Position numbers and translations under genes: made by a program. This document shows, piece after piece, positions 13,254 through 25,834 of a stretch of 64,000 nucleotides of DNA; position 1 is the first letter of the stretch; each line of letters begins with the position of its first letter. The DNA lies in the NCBI RefSeq assembly GCF_025024155.1, contig NW_026251722.1, positions 434,001 to 498,000 of the forward strand, in the 5' to 3' direction. A model generated the notes under the pieces. It was not told where the DNA came from and did no database searches. It saw only the letters and a program-made list of their open reading frames with translations. This DNA comes from Gamsiella multidivaricata (Eukaryota; Mortierellomycota; Mortierellomycetes; Mortierellales; Mortierellaceae).

Positions 13254-13550
13254 TCAACCACCCGAAATGGAAGCGAGAGCTAGAGATGGTAGGATAAAGA
13301 CGACCAAGATGAGGAGACGGAGTTGGATGACAGTTGTACGCAATTGGTGGCAACTGATACCTCAATCCAATCGTGCCGTCTGTAGTGGGCGCAGCCGATT
13401 TGGCAAGGGAGGTGGTCCTCCCCAGGGCGCTCAAAGGAGGAAAAAAAAAAAAAAGAAGTGCGTCACATGATTTCTCTTCTAATTTGCCTACAAAAAGCTC
13501 AGCAGTACTCTTGATTGCGATCAACTTCTTCAACATTCTCTTCACCATCC

Positions 13551-16500
13551 ATGTTCGGCGCTACCAAGGACTTTTTGGGAAAACCAGCACCTCCAGGATA
13601 TATTGCCGGTCTCGGCAGAGGGTACAGTCTCAGAAAGTTGATTTCCCTTGAGTGTTTGATTTGTCATGACATCACGTTATTTCTAACATTCTACCTTCTT
13701 CGTTCTTCAAATAGTGCCACTGGATTCACAACACGTTCTGATATCGGGCCTGCTCGTGAGGGGCCCACCGAAGCGTAAGAGCGTTTTCTCGTTCGAATTC
13801 TAGAGCTAATCGGTAGAACTTGGGGTTTACTACTCTAGTTGCTAATTGATCTCCGTTCTTTTCAATAGTGACATTGCGAAGCTCCAGGAGCAGGCAAGGA
13901 GAAAGGCAGCAGAGGACGGAGACGATGACGACGAGCGCTATCAAGATCCTGATAACGAAGTTGGATTGTTCAGCTCAGCGCCCTATGAAGCCGATGACGA
14001 AGAAGCAGACCAGATCTACGACTCCATCGATGCTAAATTGGACGAGAGGCGAAAGGCACGAAGGTATGGTGTATAGTCTGACATGCATCTTGACCGACCA
14101 AGGATCCGTTTCGAACATTACTAACGTTTTTATTTCATACATGCTTTAGGGAGGCGCGCGAGAAGGAGGAGCAGGAAAGGTTGAACAAGGAGAGGCCCAA
14201 AATTCAGGACCAGTTCGCGGATCTGAAGCGAGGGTTGAATGCGGTCTCTGTCGAGGAATGGGAGAATTTACCAGAGGTCGGCAACATCGCGGGAAAAAAT
14301 CGCAAAAAGGCCAATTTGAGGGAGAAGTTCGCACCTGCGCCGGATTCCCTGTTGCCGAGAGCGCAGGAGGAGATGGCTACGACTTTGGATGCACAGGTAG
14401 GCTTCAAGTTGTTTTTGTTTTAGAGGTGGACTGGTTCGCATTTGTTATTTATACTGTACTTACTATAGCCACTTAATGTTTGGATAGCCCAATGGTCTGG
14501 CCACGCCCGCGCCAGGAATAATGACCAATTTCAGGGAGATCGGAGAGGCCAACAAGCAGGTCCTCGGAATGCGACTGGACCGAATGGCCGATTCTGCCTC
14601 TGGAAAGACGACAATCGATCCCAAGGGATATTTGACAGGACTCAACAGTGTCGTTGTCAAGAGTGCAGCCGAGATTGGTGATTTGAAGAGAGCCCGCGAT
14701 CTGCTCAAGTCGGTCATTAACACTAACCCGAAACATGCGCCAGGATGGATCGCAGCAGCACGTTTGGAAGAGCATGCAGGAAAGCTGACGGATGCACGCC
14801 AGATCATTGACAAGGGCTGTGCAGAATGTCCAAAGGCAGAGGACATCTGGCTGGAGGCTGCACGATTGAATAACACGGATAATGCAAAGAAAATTCTGGC
14901 GAACGCAGTCAAGCAGATCCCACAGTCTGTCAAGATCTGGCTTCATGCTGCACAGCTCGAAACAACACCCAGGGCGAAAAAGACTGTCATCAGGCGTGCG
15001 CTCGACTATGTACCCAACTCTGTCAAGCTGTGGAAAACTGCTGTGGAATTAGAGGATGACCCGAATAACGCCCGTATTCTACTCGCACGTGCGGTCGAAC
15101 TCGTGCCGCTTTCGGTAGAGTTCTGGATTGCTTTGGCGCGATTGGAGACTTATGAAAACGCACAAAAGGTCCTGAATCAGGCGCGTACCAAGATCCCAAC
15201 CTCACACGAGATCTGGATCACAGCCTTCTGTCTACAGGAAGCCAACAATAAGGATGTGGAAAAACTGGTGGCGAATGCAATCAAGAAGCTATCCATGATG
15301 GAATCGGCGCTTGGTCGGGATCAGTGGTTAGAGGAGGCTGAAAAATGCGAGAAGAATGGGTTCATTAACACCTGTCAGGCAATTGTACGAGCAACTGTCG
15401 GCATGGGTATTGAGGAGGCAGATTTGAAGTCTACATGGATGGAGGATGCCGAGAATGCTATTGCACACCAGTCATACGGCACCGCACGCGCTATCTATGC
15501 TCATGCACTGAGGACCTTTCCTTCGAAAAAGTCGATCTGGCGACGTGCAGCCTTGCTAGAGAAGGCACACGGTACTAGGGAATCTTTGGAAGAGTTGCTT
15601 GTGCGATCTGTCAAATATTGTCCGCAGGCAGAGTTTTTGTGGCTCATGGGTGCCAAGGAGAAGTGGGTTGGAGTAAGTGTCATTTGTGTCCATCCTTTTA
15701 TTATGTCGCTGATTATTCTCTTTATTGGGGCTGTATATTAACATACCTTTTTCTTTTTCAAAGGGCGATGTTCCTGGAGCTCGCGCAATTTTGGATGCTG
15801 CGTTCGAAGCTAACCCGAACAGCGAGCAGATCTGGCTTGCTGCAGTCAAATTGGAGGCTGAGAATGGCGAGTTTGGACGTGCGGAGCTGCTTCTGTCGAA
15901 GGCAAGAGTCAAGGCGGATACTATGAAGGTCTGGATGAAATCTGCGGTCCTGGAACGTCAGCTAGGCAAGATTTCAGAGGCACTTGAATTGCTAGATGTA
16001 GGATTGGTCAAGTATCCGACTGCTGACAAGCTGTGGATAATTCGAGGCCAGATTTTGGCGGATCGCGGCGACGTTCAGAAGGCGAGGGAGAACTATATCA
16101 AGGCCCTGAAGAGCTGTCCCAGGTCGGTTCCATTGTGGATCTTGGCATCGAGGCTGGAGGAAAAAGCAGGACTACTGACCAAGGCGAGAGCTCTGCTGGA
16201 CAAGGCACGCTTACTGAACCCCAAGACGCCCGAGTTGTGGTAAGCTGTTGTCGCTGCTGCTTTCTTGGTTATTATGTGATGTAAAGCAATTGGAAATACA
16301 ATATATCTAACACTTGTGATTAATGTACTAATGATATAATGTACTTTCTCTCTCTTTGGTCTTTATTTCGACAGGCTGGAGTCAGTAAGGATTGAGTTGC
16401 GAGGAAACAACGCCAACTTTGGTAGGTCACAGATGGCCAAAGCACTGCAGGAGTGTCCGTCGTCAGGACTGCTGTGGTCGGAGTCTGTTTGGCTTGAGAC

Positions 16501-16867
16501 GAGAGCGCAGCGCAAGGGCAAGATTGTCGATGCTCTAAAGAAATCTGAAAACTCAGCTCATGTCCTTATCACGGCGGCGCGTTTGTTCTGGTCAGATCGA
16601 CAGGTGGAGAAGGCACGGTCCTGGTTATTGAGGGCAGAAAAGGCAGACTCGGACCTGGGCGATGCGTGGGCCTGGCATTACAAGTTCGAGATGGAGCACG
16701 GCGACGAGACGAGGAAGCAGGAGCTGGTGATGCGGTGCAAAGCAGCGGAGCCCAGGCATGGCGAGTACTGGCAGGCGGTGGCGAAGGATCTGAAGAATGC
16801 AGGGAAACCCTTGGAGGAGATTCTTGTACTTACAGCGGCATCATTGCCGCCAAACACGGTGGCATAG
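13551..16867 (+). CDS. PRP6: pre-mRNA splicing factor Prp6 (U4/U6.U5 tri-snRNP)
   Basis: Seven coding exons (13551-13621, 13715-13774, 13869-14063, 14150-14396, 14488-15672, 15764-16239, 16375-16867) give 908 aa, the normal length for fungal/animal Prp6. The N-terminus matches the PRP1/Prp6 N-domain: MFGATKDFLGKPAPPGYI, then GLGRGATGFTTRSDIGPAR read across the first splice junction. From about residue 240 onward the protein is HAT/TPR-type tandem helical repeats recurring every ~34 residues (pattern A..W..AA.LE). Prp6 bridges U5 and U4/U6 snRNPs in the nucleus during tri-snRNP assembly. All introns are GT-AG, about 90-135 nt, with in-frame family continuity across each. The start is the first ATG, and the N-terminal sequence fits the family. 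The poly-A tract near 13441 lies about 100 bp upstream. The G6PD gene follows in tandem. Confidence 0.95.
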
Positions 16868-17324
16868 TAAGAAAGCGTCGCTTTTCATATACAAGTCCCG
16901 CATGTTAGATGGATCTTACAAATACATACCTTGATATATACAATACAGCATACACGGAAGCTGTACAGTGCCACCAAATGTACTGCTAGAATATTGGCTT
17001 GCTGTAATCCATTTGAGTGGCAATCGCGAGGAAGAGGGACGAGGGAGGTACATCACTCATGTGTGACAAATTAAATGGCATTTGAACACTCAGAAACGAA
17101 ACGCAGAGAAGGCTGGTGCACTGTGTCTTAAAGATTACCAATGGATCGATAAGCGAGCGAGCGTGGGATTTGACGGCGGGGTCTCCCTCTTAGCAGCGCG
17201 TGTATAAAGTCCCTTCTTTCCCATCGCTCATTCCTCTTTCTTCATTCGCTCCCCAACACACACACTCTCAATCGACTTTTTTTCTTTTCATTTTTGTCAT
17301 TCACTCTACAAAGAACCTTATATC
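16868..17324. promoter_or_regulatory. PRP6 3' end / G6PD promoter spacer
   Basis: A 457-base spacer between tandem genes. A TATAAA at 17203-17208 lies about 120 bp before the G6PD start codon and is followed by a pyrimidine-rich leader (TTTCTTCATTCG, then a CT/T-rich stretch) ending in the start context ATATCATGTCC. No other gene is visible. Confidence 0.6.
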
Positions 17325-19343
17325 ATGTCCTCTGCTACTGCCGCTTCCAAGAAGGGTGACGAAAAGCACCTTTACACCGTCGTGGGTACGCAGTGATCAA
17401 TCCTGTCTCCGTGTCTTTTTGTCCTGTATCAAACGGGCTAGACAGGCTCAGTAAGCGCTTAAGCTAATCAACCAATTGCCGCCGTTGTCTCTTTGCTGTG
17501 CTTGATCGTAGTCCTTGGTGCTTCTGGTGATCTTGCCAAGAAGAAGACCTTCCCAGCGCTTTTCGGTCTCTACAAGAACAAGTACCTCGACCAAAACACA
17601 CACATCATCGGCTATGCTCGCACCAAGATGGATCGTTCCACTTTCGAGGAACACGTCTCCATGAACATCAAGCTGAAGACCGACGAGGACAAGGCTGCAC
17701 ACAAAAAGTTCCTGAAGCTGTGCTCGTACCAGTCTGGCCAGTATGATCAGGATAGCGATTTCAAAAGGCTTGAGGACGCCATCCGCGAGGTCGAAAAGGC
17801 ATCAGGTGCGACCGCAAGACTGTTCTACATGGCCTTGCCTCCTTCGGTCTTTATCTCTGTTGCGAAGGGTCTGAAGAAGAACAATTACACCGAAGATTCT
17901 CTTGTCCGTCTTATTGTCGAGAAGCCCTTTGGTATGGACTTGGATAGTTCGCGCGAACTGGCCAAGGACCTCGGTAGTCTCTTCAGTGAGGACGAAGTAA
18001 GTTGATGGACATACACGCCCGCACTGGCGCCCAGGTTTACCCAAGAGGTCTTTGCAGCGTGCTTTATATGTTTATGTGGCGATAAGCTGACACCTTCACA
18101 TCGATCTCCTACTCGTTCAGATCTACCGTATCGACCATTATCTCGGCAAGGAAATGGTCAAGAACCTGATGATCCTGCGTTTCGCAAACGTCATCTTTGG
18201 TTCCGTTTGGAATCGTCACACCATCGACAACGTCCAGATCACCTTCAAGGAAAAGCTCGGCACTGAAGGCCGCGGCGGCTACTTTGATGAGTTTGGCATC
18301 ATCCGCGATGTCATGCAGAACCGTGAGTATCTTGGCTCTATTTCTCGCAAGCGTCATTCTCAAATGGTCATCCTTCCCGATACTATTGTTTTTCTAATGC
18401 TTTGATCTTGATCATATACACAGATATGCTTCAGATCTTGACCTTGGTTGCGATGGAACCCCCGGTTTCGCTCGGTGCTGAGGATGTCCGTGATGAGAAG
18501 GTAAGATGGTTGTAGCATAAAGCAAATGATGACGAAATGGAGTACGAGCGTGTGTTTGAAACTCTATTACAACTCGCTTCGATTTAATAATGCACGGTAA
18601 TAACATTTTTTATACTTGGCGCGACATAACCTATCGTTTAGGTCAAGGTACTGCGCTTCATCCCTCCAATTGTCAAGGATGATATCCTGTTGGGCCAGTA
18701 TGGCAAGTCAGAGGATGGCAAGGAGCCTGGGTACCTCGATGACAAGACCGTTCCCAAAGACAGCAAGACCCCGACCTACGCTGCCGCCACACTCTTTATC
18801 GAGAACGAGCGCTGGTCCGGTGTTCCCTTTGTCATGAAGTGTGGCAAGGCCCTCGACCAGCAAAAGACCGAGATCCGCATTCAGTTCAAAGATGTGGCCG
18901 GACACCTGTTCACCACTCTGTCACGCAACGAGATCGTCATCCGCGTCCAGCCCGACGAGGCAGTCTACGTCAAGATGATGAACAAGGAGCCTGGCCTAGG
19001 CACAAAGACCATCATCTCAGACCTAGATCTGTCGTACTCGAGCCGCTTCAGCGACTCGGTGATCCCCGAGGCGTACGAGTCCCTGATCCTGGATGTTTTG
19101 AACGGCGACCACTCCAACTTTGTGCGCGACGACGAATTGGACGCGGCATGGAAGATTTTCACGCCCATCTTGAAGCAGATCGACAACGGCGAGATCGACC
19201 CCATTCCCTACGCGCACAGCAGCCGTGGACCCAAGGGAGTGACCGAATTTGTGGCCAAGTACGGCTACACGCGTGAAAGACAGGAGTACGTTTGGCCACA
19301 ACACTCTGAGGCCGGATCGGCCGCTGGCAAGGACCAAAAATAA
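17325..19343 (+). CDS. ZWF1: glucose-6-phosphate 1-dehydrogenase
   Basis: Five coding exons (17325-17385, 17512-17996, 18121-18322, 18424-18500, 18642-19343) encode 508 aa, the usual size. It oxidises glucose 6-phosphate to 6-phosphogluconolactone with NADP in the cytosol, the entry step of the oxidative pentose phosphate pathway and a major NADPH source for lipid synthesis. Visible signatures are the nucleotide-binding GASGDLA at about residues 23-29, directly after the first splice junction, and the active-site block RIDHYLGKE at about 185-193, whose His and Lys are the usual substrate-binding residues. The first exon is only 61 nt and ends within a Val codon just before the Rossmann motif. 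The start is the first ATG after a TATA-bearing promoter. Several G6PD isozyme genes are common in oleaginous Mucoromycota, and which one this is cannot be told here. Confidence 0.97.
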
Positions 19344-19514
19344 TTTTCATACAGCGCGATGAACAGCGCGAGCATAATTCTGTGAAGCAAATAAACGATT
19401 GTACATTCATGCCTTCCTTTTGTTTCAAGACTACACGTGATGTTGAAGGGCAGCTGTATCCGCTTCGCTTTGCATGCATCCACCTTGTTCCTCATTCACT
19501 GTTCTCGTTTTAGC

Positions 19515-20931
19515 ATGAGCTCACCACAGCTGCTCGAGACTATCCTATATGATCCCAAAGGTAAGTAGTGTCGTATTTTGTCCTCTTTGGATCTTATTTG
19601 TTTCTACCGGGGTCATGGATACGCGTCTTACTTGCATTTCCTTCTCGAACACTACCGATAGAGGGCATGTTCCTCTTGGACTACCATTGCGAGCGCATGA
19701 TAAACTCTGCAAAGACCTTGGCGGTGTTTTTTGCTAACGACCAGGAGCTATTTCTACGGGAGCTTATCCCTACCCCTTCCGAGATATCCAATAAACTGGA
19801 CGTGGCTATCAGGAACGCGGGAAAGGACACACGGCAGAGGGTATGTCCCATTTAGCGCCAAAAGAAACCTCCATCTTCGTTCTCGGCGACTGTAGATGTC
19901 AAGGCTCATGGGAGCCCACCGGGCAAAAGATAATGACATTCGCTAATTGGCATGTTTTATCGCTCTCTTTTGATGCCGCATTTCACTCTTTACATAGTTG
20001 CGGGTACTGCTCGACTTTGACGGGGCAATTACGATCCAGTCAAGCCACCTGCCTTCAGAGACCAAGGACTTTTCTGGTACAGAATCCCAGCTCGCGTTCA
20101 TTTGTCATTGAGTGTGATATACGTTCACATGTGGGAACAGCAAAGCGTTAAAATCTAATGCTCCCTTTGATGTGCGCTACCAGATGCTTCAATTGTCGTG
20201 GTTCTGGACAAGGAGCCAACCCCAAAAGACAATATATTTTTGTACCACAAGACCACTGAACGCGAAGTCTACAATGAGGCACGGCAGCGCCTAGGTAATG
20301 AATGAGAATAATACCCCTCCTATACTCACGCGCTCGCTTCTGTTGAACTGTTGGATGTTGATACTATAACTGGTGTTCTCGTATACGTAGGTCTAGGGCC
20401 GATAACGGCCCCCAAGAACTCAGACAAGCCATTTGATGTGATCTTGTATAACCTCGACGAAGAGATCATGGAGACCACCATTGCGAATATCGCGATCGAA
20501 GTGAAGAACCCCGACTCAGGAGAACTGGAATGGGTTACACCGCCTGTGTCTTCGGGTAAGACGAGCGGGGATAGAACAGATCAGCGGTATATGAACCAAG
20601 GTATCCTCATTCACATTTGCTTTTTTTTTTTCTCTCTATTACTTTTTTTTTTTTTTTTTTTTTTTTTTGTAGGATTGCTGTGCGGGACGATGCGGCGTAA
20701 ACTATTGGAGGAGGGGAAGCTTAAAGAGAGGGTCATTACGGTGGACGACCTCAAGAACGCAGCATTGGTAAGGCCATCGAACTTTGGTGCATCTAATTAT
20801 ACTCCATCTCCCTTCTTTGTTCTCTGACTCGTCCCTTCTACTCTTATGGTCCCACTTACAAACAGGAGAACAGAAGGATAAAGTGCTTCAATTCTGTCCG
20901 GAAAGAGTATCTGGTTACGCTGTGGATTTAA
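19515..20931 (+). CDS. ABZ2: 4-amino-4-deoxychorismate lyase (class IV aminotransferase fold)
   Basis: Seven exons (19515-19560, 19662-19840, 19998-20076, 20184-20294, 20391-20555, 20673-20767, 20866-20931) give 246 aa. The family call rests on class IV PLP-enzyme features: an N-terminal LLETILYDPKEGMFLLDYH block, the lysine of YHKTTEREVYNEARQ (about Lys124, expected PLP Schiff base), a D(V)ILYNLDEEIMET strand, and the C-terminal LLCGTMRRKLLEEGKLKER, which closely resembles the fungal Abz2 arrangement. ADC lyase releases pyruvate from aminodeoxychorismate to give p-aminobenzoate for folate. A branched-chain or D-amino-acid aminotransferase relative is the alternative. Intron 5 ends in a 26-T polypyrimidine tract. 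It converges on SEC11, with 205 bp between stop codons. Confidence 0.8.
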
Positions 20932-21136
20932 ACACTCCAATCAATACAAGTTTGTAATACCTATGTATATGAGCGATCATCTCAAATAACTCCATGCAGT
21001 GAAGGCGCGCCCAATTCACGTTTATTGTCCTCGGAACGAACATCTAACCCATGCTCGCTTTGCTAGCCGTTCTGGGTATCCTGATTTCCTCATGCGTCAT
21101 GACTGTGTTGCGTTTCCATGATATGGTTTTCGCTTG

Positions 21137-22006
21137 TTATTCATAAAGAAAGACGACAAGACCGACGGCACCCAGGAGCGCATATTTGAGCATTGGGTAG
21201 TCCGTCATGAAGATGGTGAACATGCCGAGATAAGGCAAGAACCCTTGCACGCGACCCACAATGTCCTTGGGTTCGATCCACATCATGCCCCTGTTTGTAT
21301 GGAATTCCTGGTAGAGTCCTCGGTCGTCGACGTTGTTGTTGTCGCCCTTTGTCAACAGCAGCTGCGTACCAGCCTTTGGTCTAAGGGGGAATTATCATAT
21401 TCAATGGGTTAGTCATAATCCCTAGGATAAACGCAGGCGAATCGTCCTGTAACACAATATTGCTTACGAGTCATGGCGGTCAATGACACGATGGACAATT
21501 GGGATATCACGTCCTGGGATCTTGAAGACACAGATCTCGCCGATTTCGATGGGCTTCTTGGGATTGCTGAGGAAGAGAATATCGCCTCTTGCGAATGCAG
21601 GCTCCATACTCTCACTGAGGAGGCGAGTCCATTAGAAATGAGGGGCGAATCGATCAGGGGGAAGGTATAAAGCCACATGAAGATAGCAGTCGGGTGTTAA
21701 CACAAAATCCAGTCTGCTACGTGGCAATTGAAGGTAGTCCGGAGTGGAGCCCATGAAATAGCGCCGTACCTTAGAACCACGACCAGGGGCGATTCGCAGC
21801 TGGTGTAGAGACCCCATGCCTTGTAGGACATGAAGACTCCAAATAGCATCATCAACACATTGAGTGAGTTGGTAAGGATCTAGGAGAAGAAGGATATGGA
21901 CGAGAAGGAGTGGCCGTCGGTCAGTCCGTTCAGAGTTGGCGTAAAAAGAGGTCGATCGCAACAATGCAATGTCAGCACGCTAACGACGTACTTGTCTCAA
22001 GTTCAT
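21137..22006 (-). CDS. SEC11: signal peptidase complex catalytic subunit Sec11
   Basis: Four exons on the minus strand (22006-21992, 21879-21770, 21614-21468, 21380-21137) encode 171 aa, typical for the family. It cleaves signal peptides in the ER membrane as the serine protease of the signal peptidase complex. The protein starts MNLRQ (the first exon is only 15 nt), continues into a membrane segment ([17 protein letters not shown]), then the nucleophile box SESMEP (Ser44; the usual SGSMEP has Gly where Glu occurs here), IVHRVI with catalytic His83, and [13 protein letters not shown] with the catalytic Asp near 109-110. The C-terminus is a second hydrophobic segment. It is divergent from verprolin, with 275 bp between start codons. 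The reading frame is continuous across all junctions. Confidence 0.95.
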
Positions 22007-22281
22007 GGCGAATTCCTTTATCTGTTTTCCTTTGCCGCTATTCCTTTGTATGTTGTTGAGCCCGAGACAAGAGGAAGAGGAGGCGATGTAGTGTTCGAGA
22101 GGAGGATGAAACATTAGAAGAGAGAATCGATGATGCAAAGAAGGCGCGACCTGGTCTGTCTCCGCACGTGATGCATTAACCAACGAGTACTCTTAACCAT
22201 CAGTAAAGTCTTTGCGCATCACCGTTTCTTCACTCAAGAACTCTTCCTACTCCCTCTCCATCAACAACTCGACAGCCGCCC

Positions 22282-24333
22282 ATGCCTCCACCACCACCAC
22301 CACCACCTCCTCCACCACCAGGCGGTGGACCACCTGCCGCAGCACCGGTCCCTAAACCATCCAAGGACAGAAATGCACTCCTCAGCGAAATCCAAAGCGG
22401 AACCAGACTTAAGAAGGCTGTCACCAACGACCGCTCCGCTCCCATCGTCGGTAATACCCTCGTCCCTTTCTTCCTTTTCTTCAGTATTTCGTTGTCTGGA
22501 ATATGCATATTCTGCCTTCCTCGTTTACTCATAAGAACGAGAGAGTCGTAATATGTGTTGGTTTATCTCTGAGCGTGCAAAAGGATTGGGCTATGACGTG
22601 CTGACACGCTAAACGTATTTTCTTTGTATCTTATCTAATGCATTGACAGATGCGCCAAAGTCGAGCATTGGGGGCGGCGGAGGATCGCTACCACGACCAC
22701 CGCAAATAGGCGGTGGTGGCGCAAGCAATGGCGGTAGCGCAGCGGGGGCTGGAGGCGCACCACAGCTAGGCGGGCTGTTTGCAGGAGGTATGCCCAAACT
22801 CAAGAGTCGAAGCGGCGGTCTGGACACAGGAGGTAAGATGTGGGCTGTTTCTGTATTTTTTCTTTCTTTCTCGCTCGTCCCTTGGCATTGGTGCTTCTTT
22901 TTGGTTTGGTCTCTTGGAATGGCGGCGACTAAGCACATTCGGAGGAGGCAAGGAGGCGATGACAGCACGACAATCGCATTCGACGCAGGCAAGGCGAGGG
23001 TAGCAACAAGCAGCAGCTCGATCGGACCGAAAACAAGACGATATGGGTTATATTTACACAACATGGTTATTACAATCCGGAAAGAGTGGTAGAGCAGCTC
23101 TCAGGCAACTTCGACTTGTCTTTGACTCAACTCAACTCTTATGTACCTGCGCTCTCGATTCTGTCTTTGCTCTGCTCATGTCAGGCTGCCCGCATCCTGC
23201 CGCTAATGCAGCTTGTTCTCACGGCATGCTCGCGCAATCACTGTCGACTCGTTCTTGGGCAATGCCATGGACACTTTTTTCGACGCTGGAACAGAGGCGC
23301 TGACCCCACATGGATATCGTCGTCGTTATGCAACATGGTCCAAGTATTAATATCCACCCCCTCTTCTTTTTGCGCTATAGCCGATCACAGCGCCAGCAAC
23401 AACGTCAGCAATGGAACTCCCGCTAGAGGACTTCCAAAACCACCCACGTTCAACAGCCCCGCCAAAGCGACACTGCCAGTACCAACAGCGACACCTCCCA
23501 GTGTACCAGGAAGGACACCACCGCCCGTACGTCATGCACCTGCCACTCCACTCTCTGCTGCAGCGCCATCTAGTTTATCTAAGGGCAGCTCACCCTCCAG
23601 ATTTGTACCTGCTCCACCATCCGCCAATGGATCGCCTGCTCGTGCGGTTCCGGCGGTTCCACCCACTCCAGGACGCCCAGCATCCACACTTCCACCTAAT
23701 CTCTCCCGTTCGCCCGCCCCACCTGCTCCACCACGAAAGATAGGACCACCTCCTCCATCACGGCCCAATGGAACAGCTCACCCACCAGCAACACCATCAC
23801 GACCAACACCTGCACTTCCAGGTCGTGCACCTCCTCCGCAGCCGGGGCGCGCTACTCCCTCAACGCCTTCTACAGCACCTTTTACGTCTAATCCACCATC
23901 CACACCTCCGAACAGGACACGCCCGCCGCCCAGCACCCCTCCACCCCTGCCAGGGGTAGCCCCCAGAGCGCGGTCTGGTTCTGCCCCAGTCAAACCCGAC
24001 ATTCGTCCTGCTGCATCTGTACCAGAGCCACCAGCAACAGAAGGTCGGTGGACATTTAGAACGGCCTCGGACTTTCCTGCACCTCGGGCAAATCACAGTA
24101 CTGGATCGAAAGTGTATCCCAGCGGAAACTCTACGGGAAGCTGTAAGTTGCATGAATCGACGTGCGATCACGCTGTAAAGGCATGCAGGACATGATACTT
24201 ACCCTTTTTTTTTGCTGACTATCATTTTTTTCAAATTCTAGCCGTCCCGTTGGATTTCTCGTCATTAGCAGGCGTATCAGCAGGAAGAGTGCCGCCCCCT
24301 CCACCTATGGGGGGTGGCGGTCGTTACCGCTAA
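22282..24333 (+). CDS. VRP1: verprolin / WASP-interacting protein (WIP) homologue
   Basis: Four exons (22282-22450, 22650-22832, 23381-24142, 24242-24333) give 401 aa. The N-terminus is Met plus twelve prolines, followed by a WH2 actin-binding motif (RNALLSEIQSGTRLKKA, about residues 30-46), a glycine-rich linker, a long proline-rich region with many APPxPP-type profilin/SH3 sites, and a C-terminal block (ESRRTASD-like: GRWTFRTASDFPAP, about 337-350) matching the WASP-binding end of WIP/verprolin. It would bind G-actin and stabilise Las17/WASP at endocytic actin patches. Intron 2 is 548 nt, several times longer than the others. The ATG is the only one fitting the polyproline start. Confidence 0.85.
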
Positions 24334-24546
24334 AGAACAGCTGGAATGAAGAGAATAAAGAAAAGTATCGAGGCATCATATCGAATCAACATGTCATAAA
24401 CCGCCCCTGTTGAGCCAAGGAATGGTCTTGTGTACGACAGCAACCAGTTTTAATAATAAACGTTGGAGTTCAACTTTGTACGATAGAAATTATGTTTCCT
24501 TGCCAAAGTAGTTTAAACATGATGGGGATTGGGTATTCTGGATTGT

Positions 24547-25201
24547 CTAAGCGTCCACTTCATCGTCATCATCGATCCCAGGACCTTGCTCAGCCAATTT
24601 CCGATGCTGCTCCTCTGCGTCAGCAGCCATTTGCTTTCTTCGGATAGAAACGGCGTCCAGTTGTTTTTGCAGGCTAGCGATCTGTTCCTGAAGCATTTTG
24701 ATATCATGCTGGGCCTTGGCTGTTTTCATTTTACAGAAACAAGGTGAAGAAGAGAATGAAATGATATGAGTGAACCGATTGATCGTTGTGTGCTTCTTTC
24801 TGAACAGCAGCAGCAGCAGCAGCACTTTGGTTGATGCACGTTGTGCTTACCTTTGACTTCAGTCACCGGCGCAGCATGGCTATCGACAATGGGGCCATAC
24901 TCACGACTGCAGACCTCCTTAGTGGCGCTCCATTGATGTTCCTTCTGAACTGCCTCTTGGGCCAATTGATCCACCTCTGACTGCAGATCTGATCTATTCA
25001 CAAGAAAAAAGAAAGAAAATGTAGAGCATTAGCGGTGAGCGAACGACAATTATGTAAAAAAAGAACAAGAGTCGACAACATCTGTGTTCAGACTTACCGG
25101 CTGTTGTCCGACTGATCCAAAGAATCCAATTGCTCTTGTTTCTCCTTCAATTGAGTCCTGACAGCAACCAGGGCTACAGTCGATTTCTCGAGCTATTATT
25201 G

Positions 25202-25238
<37 letters not shown>

Positions 25239-25834
25239 CAAAATAAGATATGTCAGAAAATTGGATTCAGCTGCTTGAAAAATGGGGGGGGGGGGGTTTT
25301 GCTTGGCTGAGAGAGGACAAATGTCTTGCGATGAGCGATTGTATTTCTTACCTCCTCAAGAGCCACCCTCTCAGCATCTGCGCCCTCGCGCTCTTCTCTG
25401 TGATGATGAGAAGACATTACGAATGTCAGTGAATCAAGTAGCAAAAAGAAGTTCAGCAGCATTATGAAGTCTCCAGAAGAAAAAAAGGAAAAAAAGAAAA
25501 AAAAAAAAGAAAGAAAGACACGGTCTGTAACTACCGCTCTAGACGTACTTGGCAATGGCCTCCAAGCGTTCCTGAACAGATTTCAGTTCCGCGTCCAGAT
25601 CGATCGTCGGCAAGAGCATCCTGTTTGACGGGGTGATTTCCAGATTCTCAATGATATCGGCAACAGCGTTCACATCGACGACTTCAGGCTCGGTGTTCTA
25701 TGAAAAGAGAGGCAGAATAAGTTATGGGCTGGTTTCACAAAAAAAAAAAAAAAAAAAAAAATGCATGTCCGCGCGTAGGACGAGCGTGTTACCTGGGCTA
25801 CAGATGGCGTGTCGACTACTGGTGATGTGCTCAT
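24547..25834 (-). CDS. conserved coiled-coil protein, function unknown
   Basis: Six exons on the minus strand (25834-25793, 25697-25549, 25397-25352, 25192-25098, 24993-24851, 24719-24547) form a 215-aa frame that is exactly in phase across five introns, which is strong evidence for a real gene although I do not recognise the family. The N-terminal ~60 residues are acidic (start MSTSPVVDTPSVAQ). From about residue 50 to 200 the sequence is heptad-like coiled coil rich in Glu, Gln, Lys and Leu, and the tail is acidic (IDDDDEVDA). The composition would suit a subunit of a structural or trafficking complex, but no specific partner can be named. The introns carry homopolymers: a poly-A tract near 25741, a C/G run near 25285 and a CA/TA repeat at 25202-25239. 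Confidence 0.7.
25202..25239. repeat. (CA)n(TA)n compound microsatellite in an intron
   Basis: About ten CA units followed by about eight TA units, inside intron 3 of the coiled-coil gene, directly upstream (in gene direction) of the exon 4 acceptor. Confidence 0.9.

Noticed and set aside
20932..21136. Plus-strand frames overlapping SEC11 and the ADC lyase 3' end
   Set aside because: They are shadows of the minus-strand SEC11 exons or short convergent spacer; no independent coding signal.
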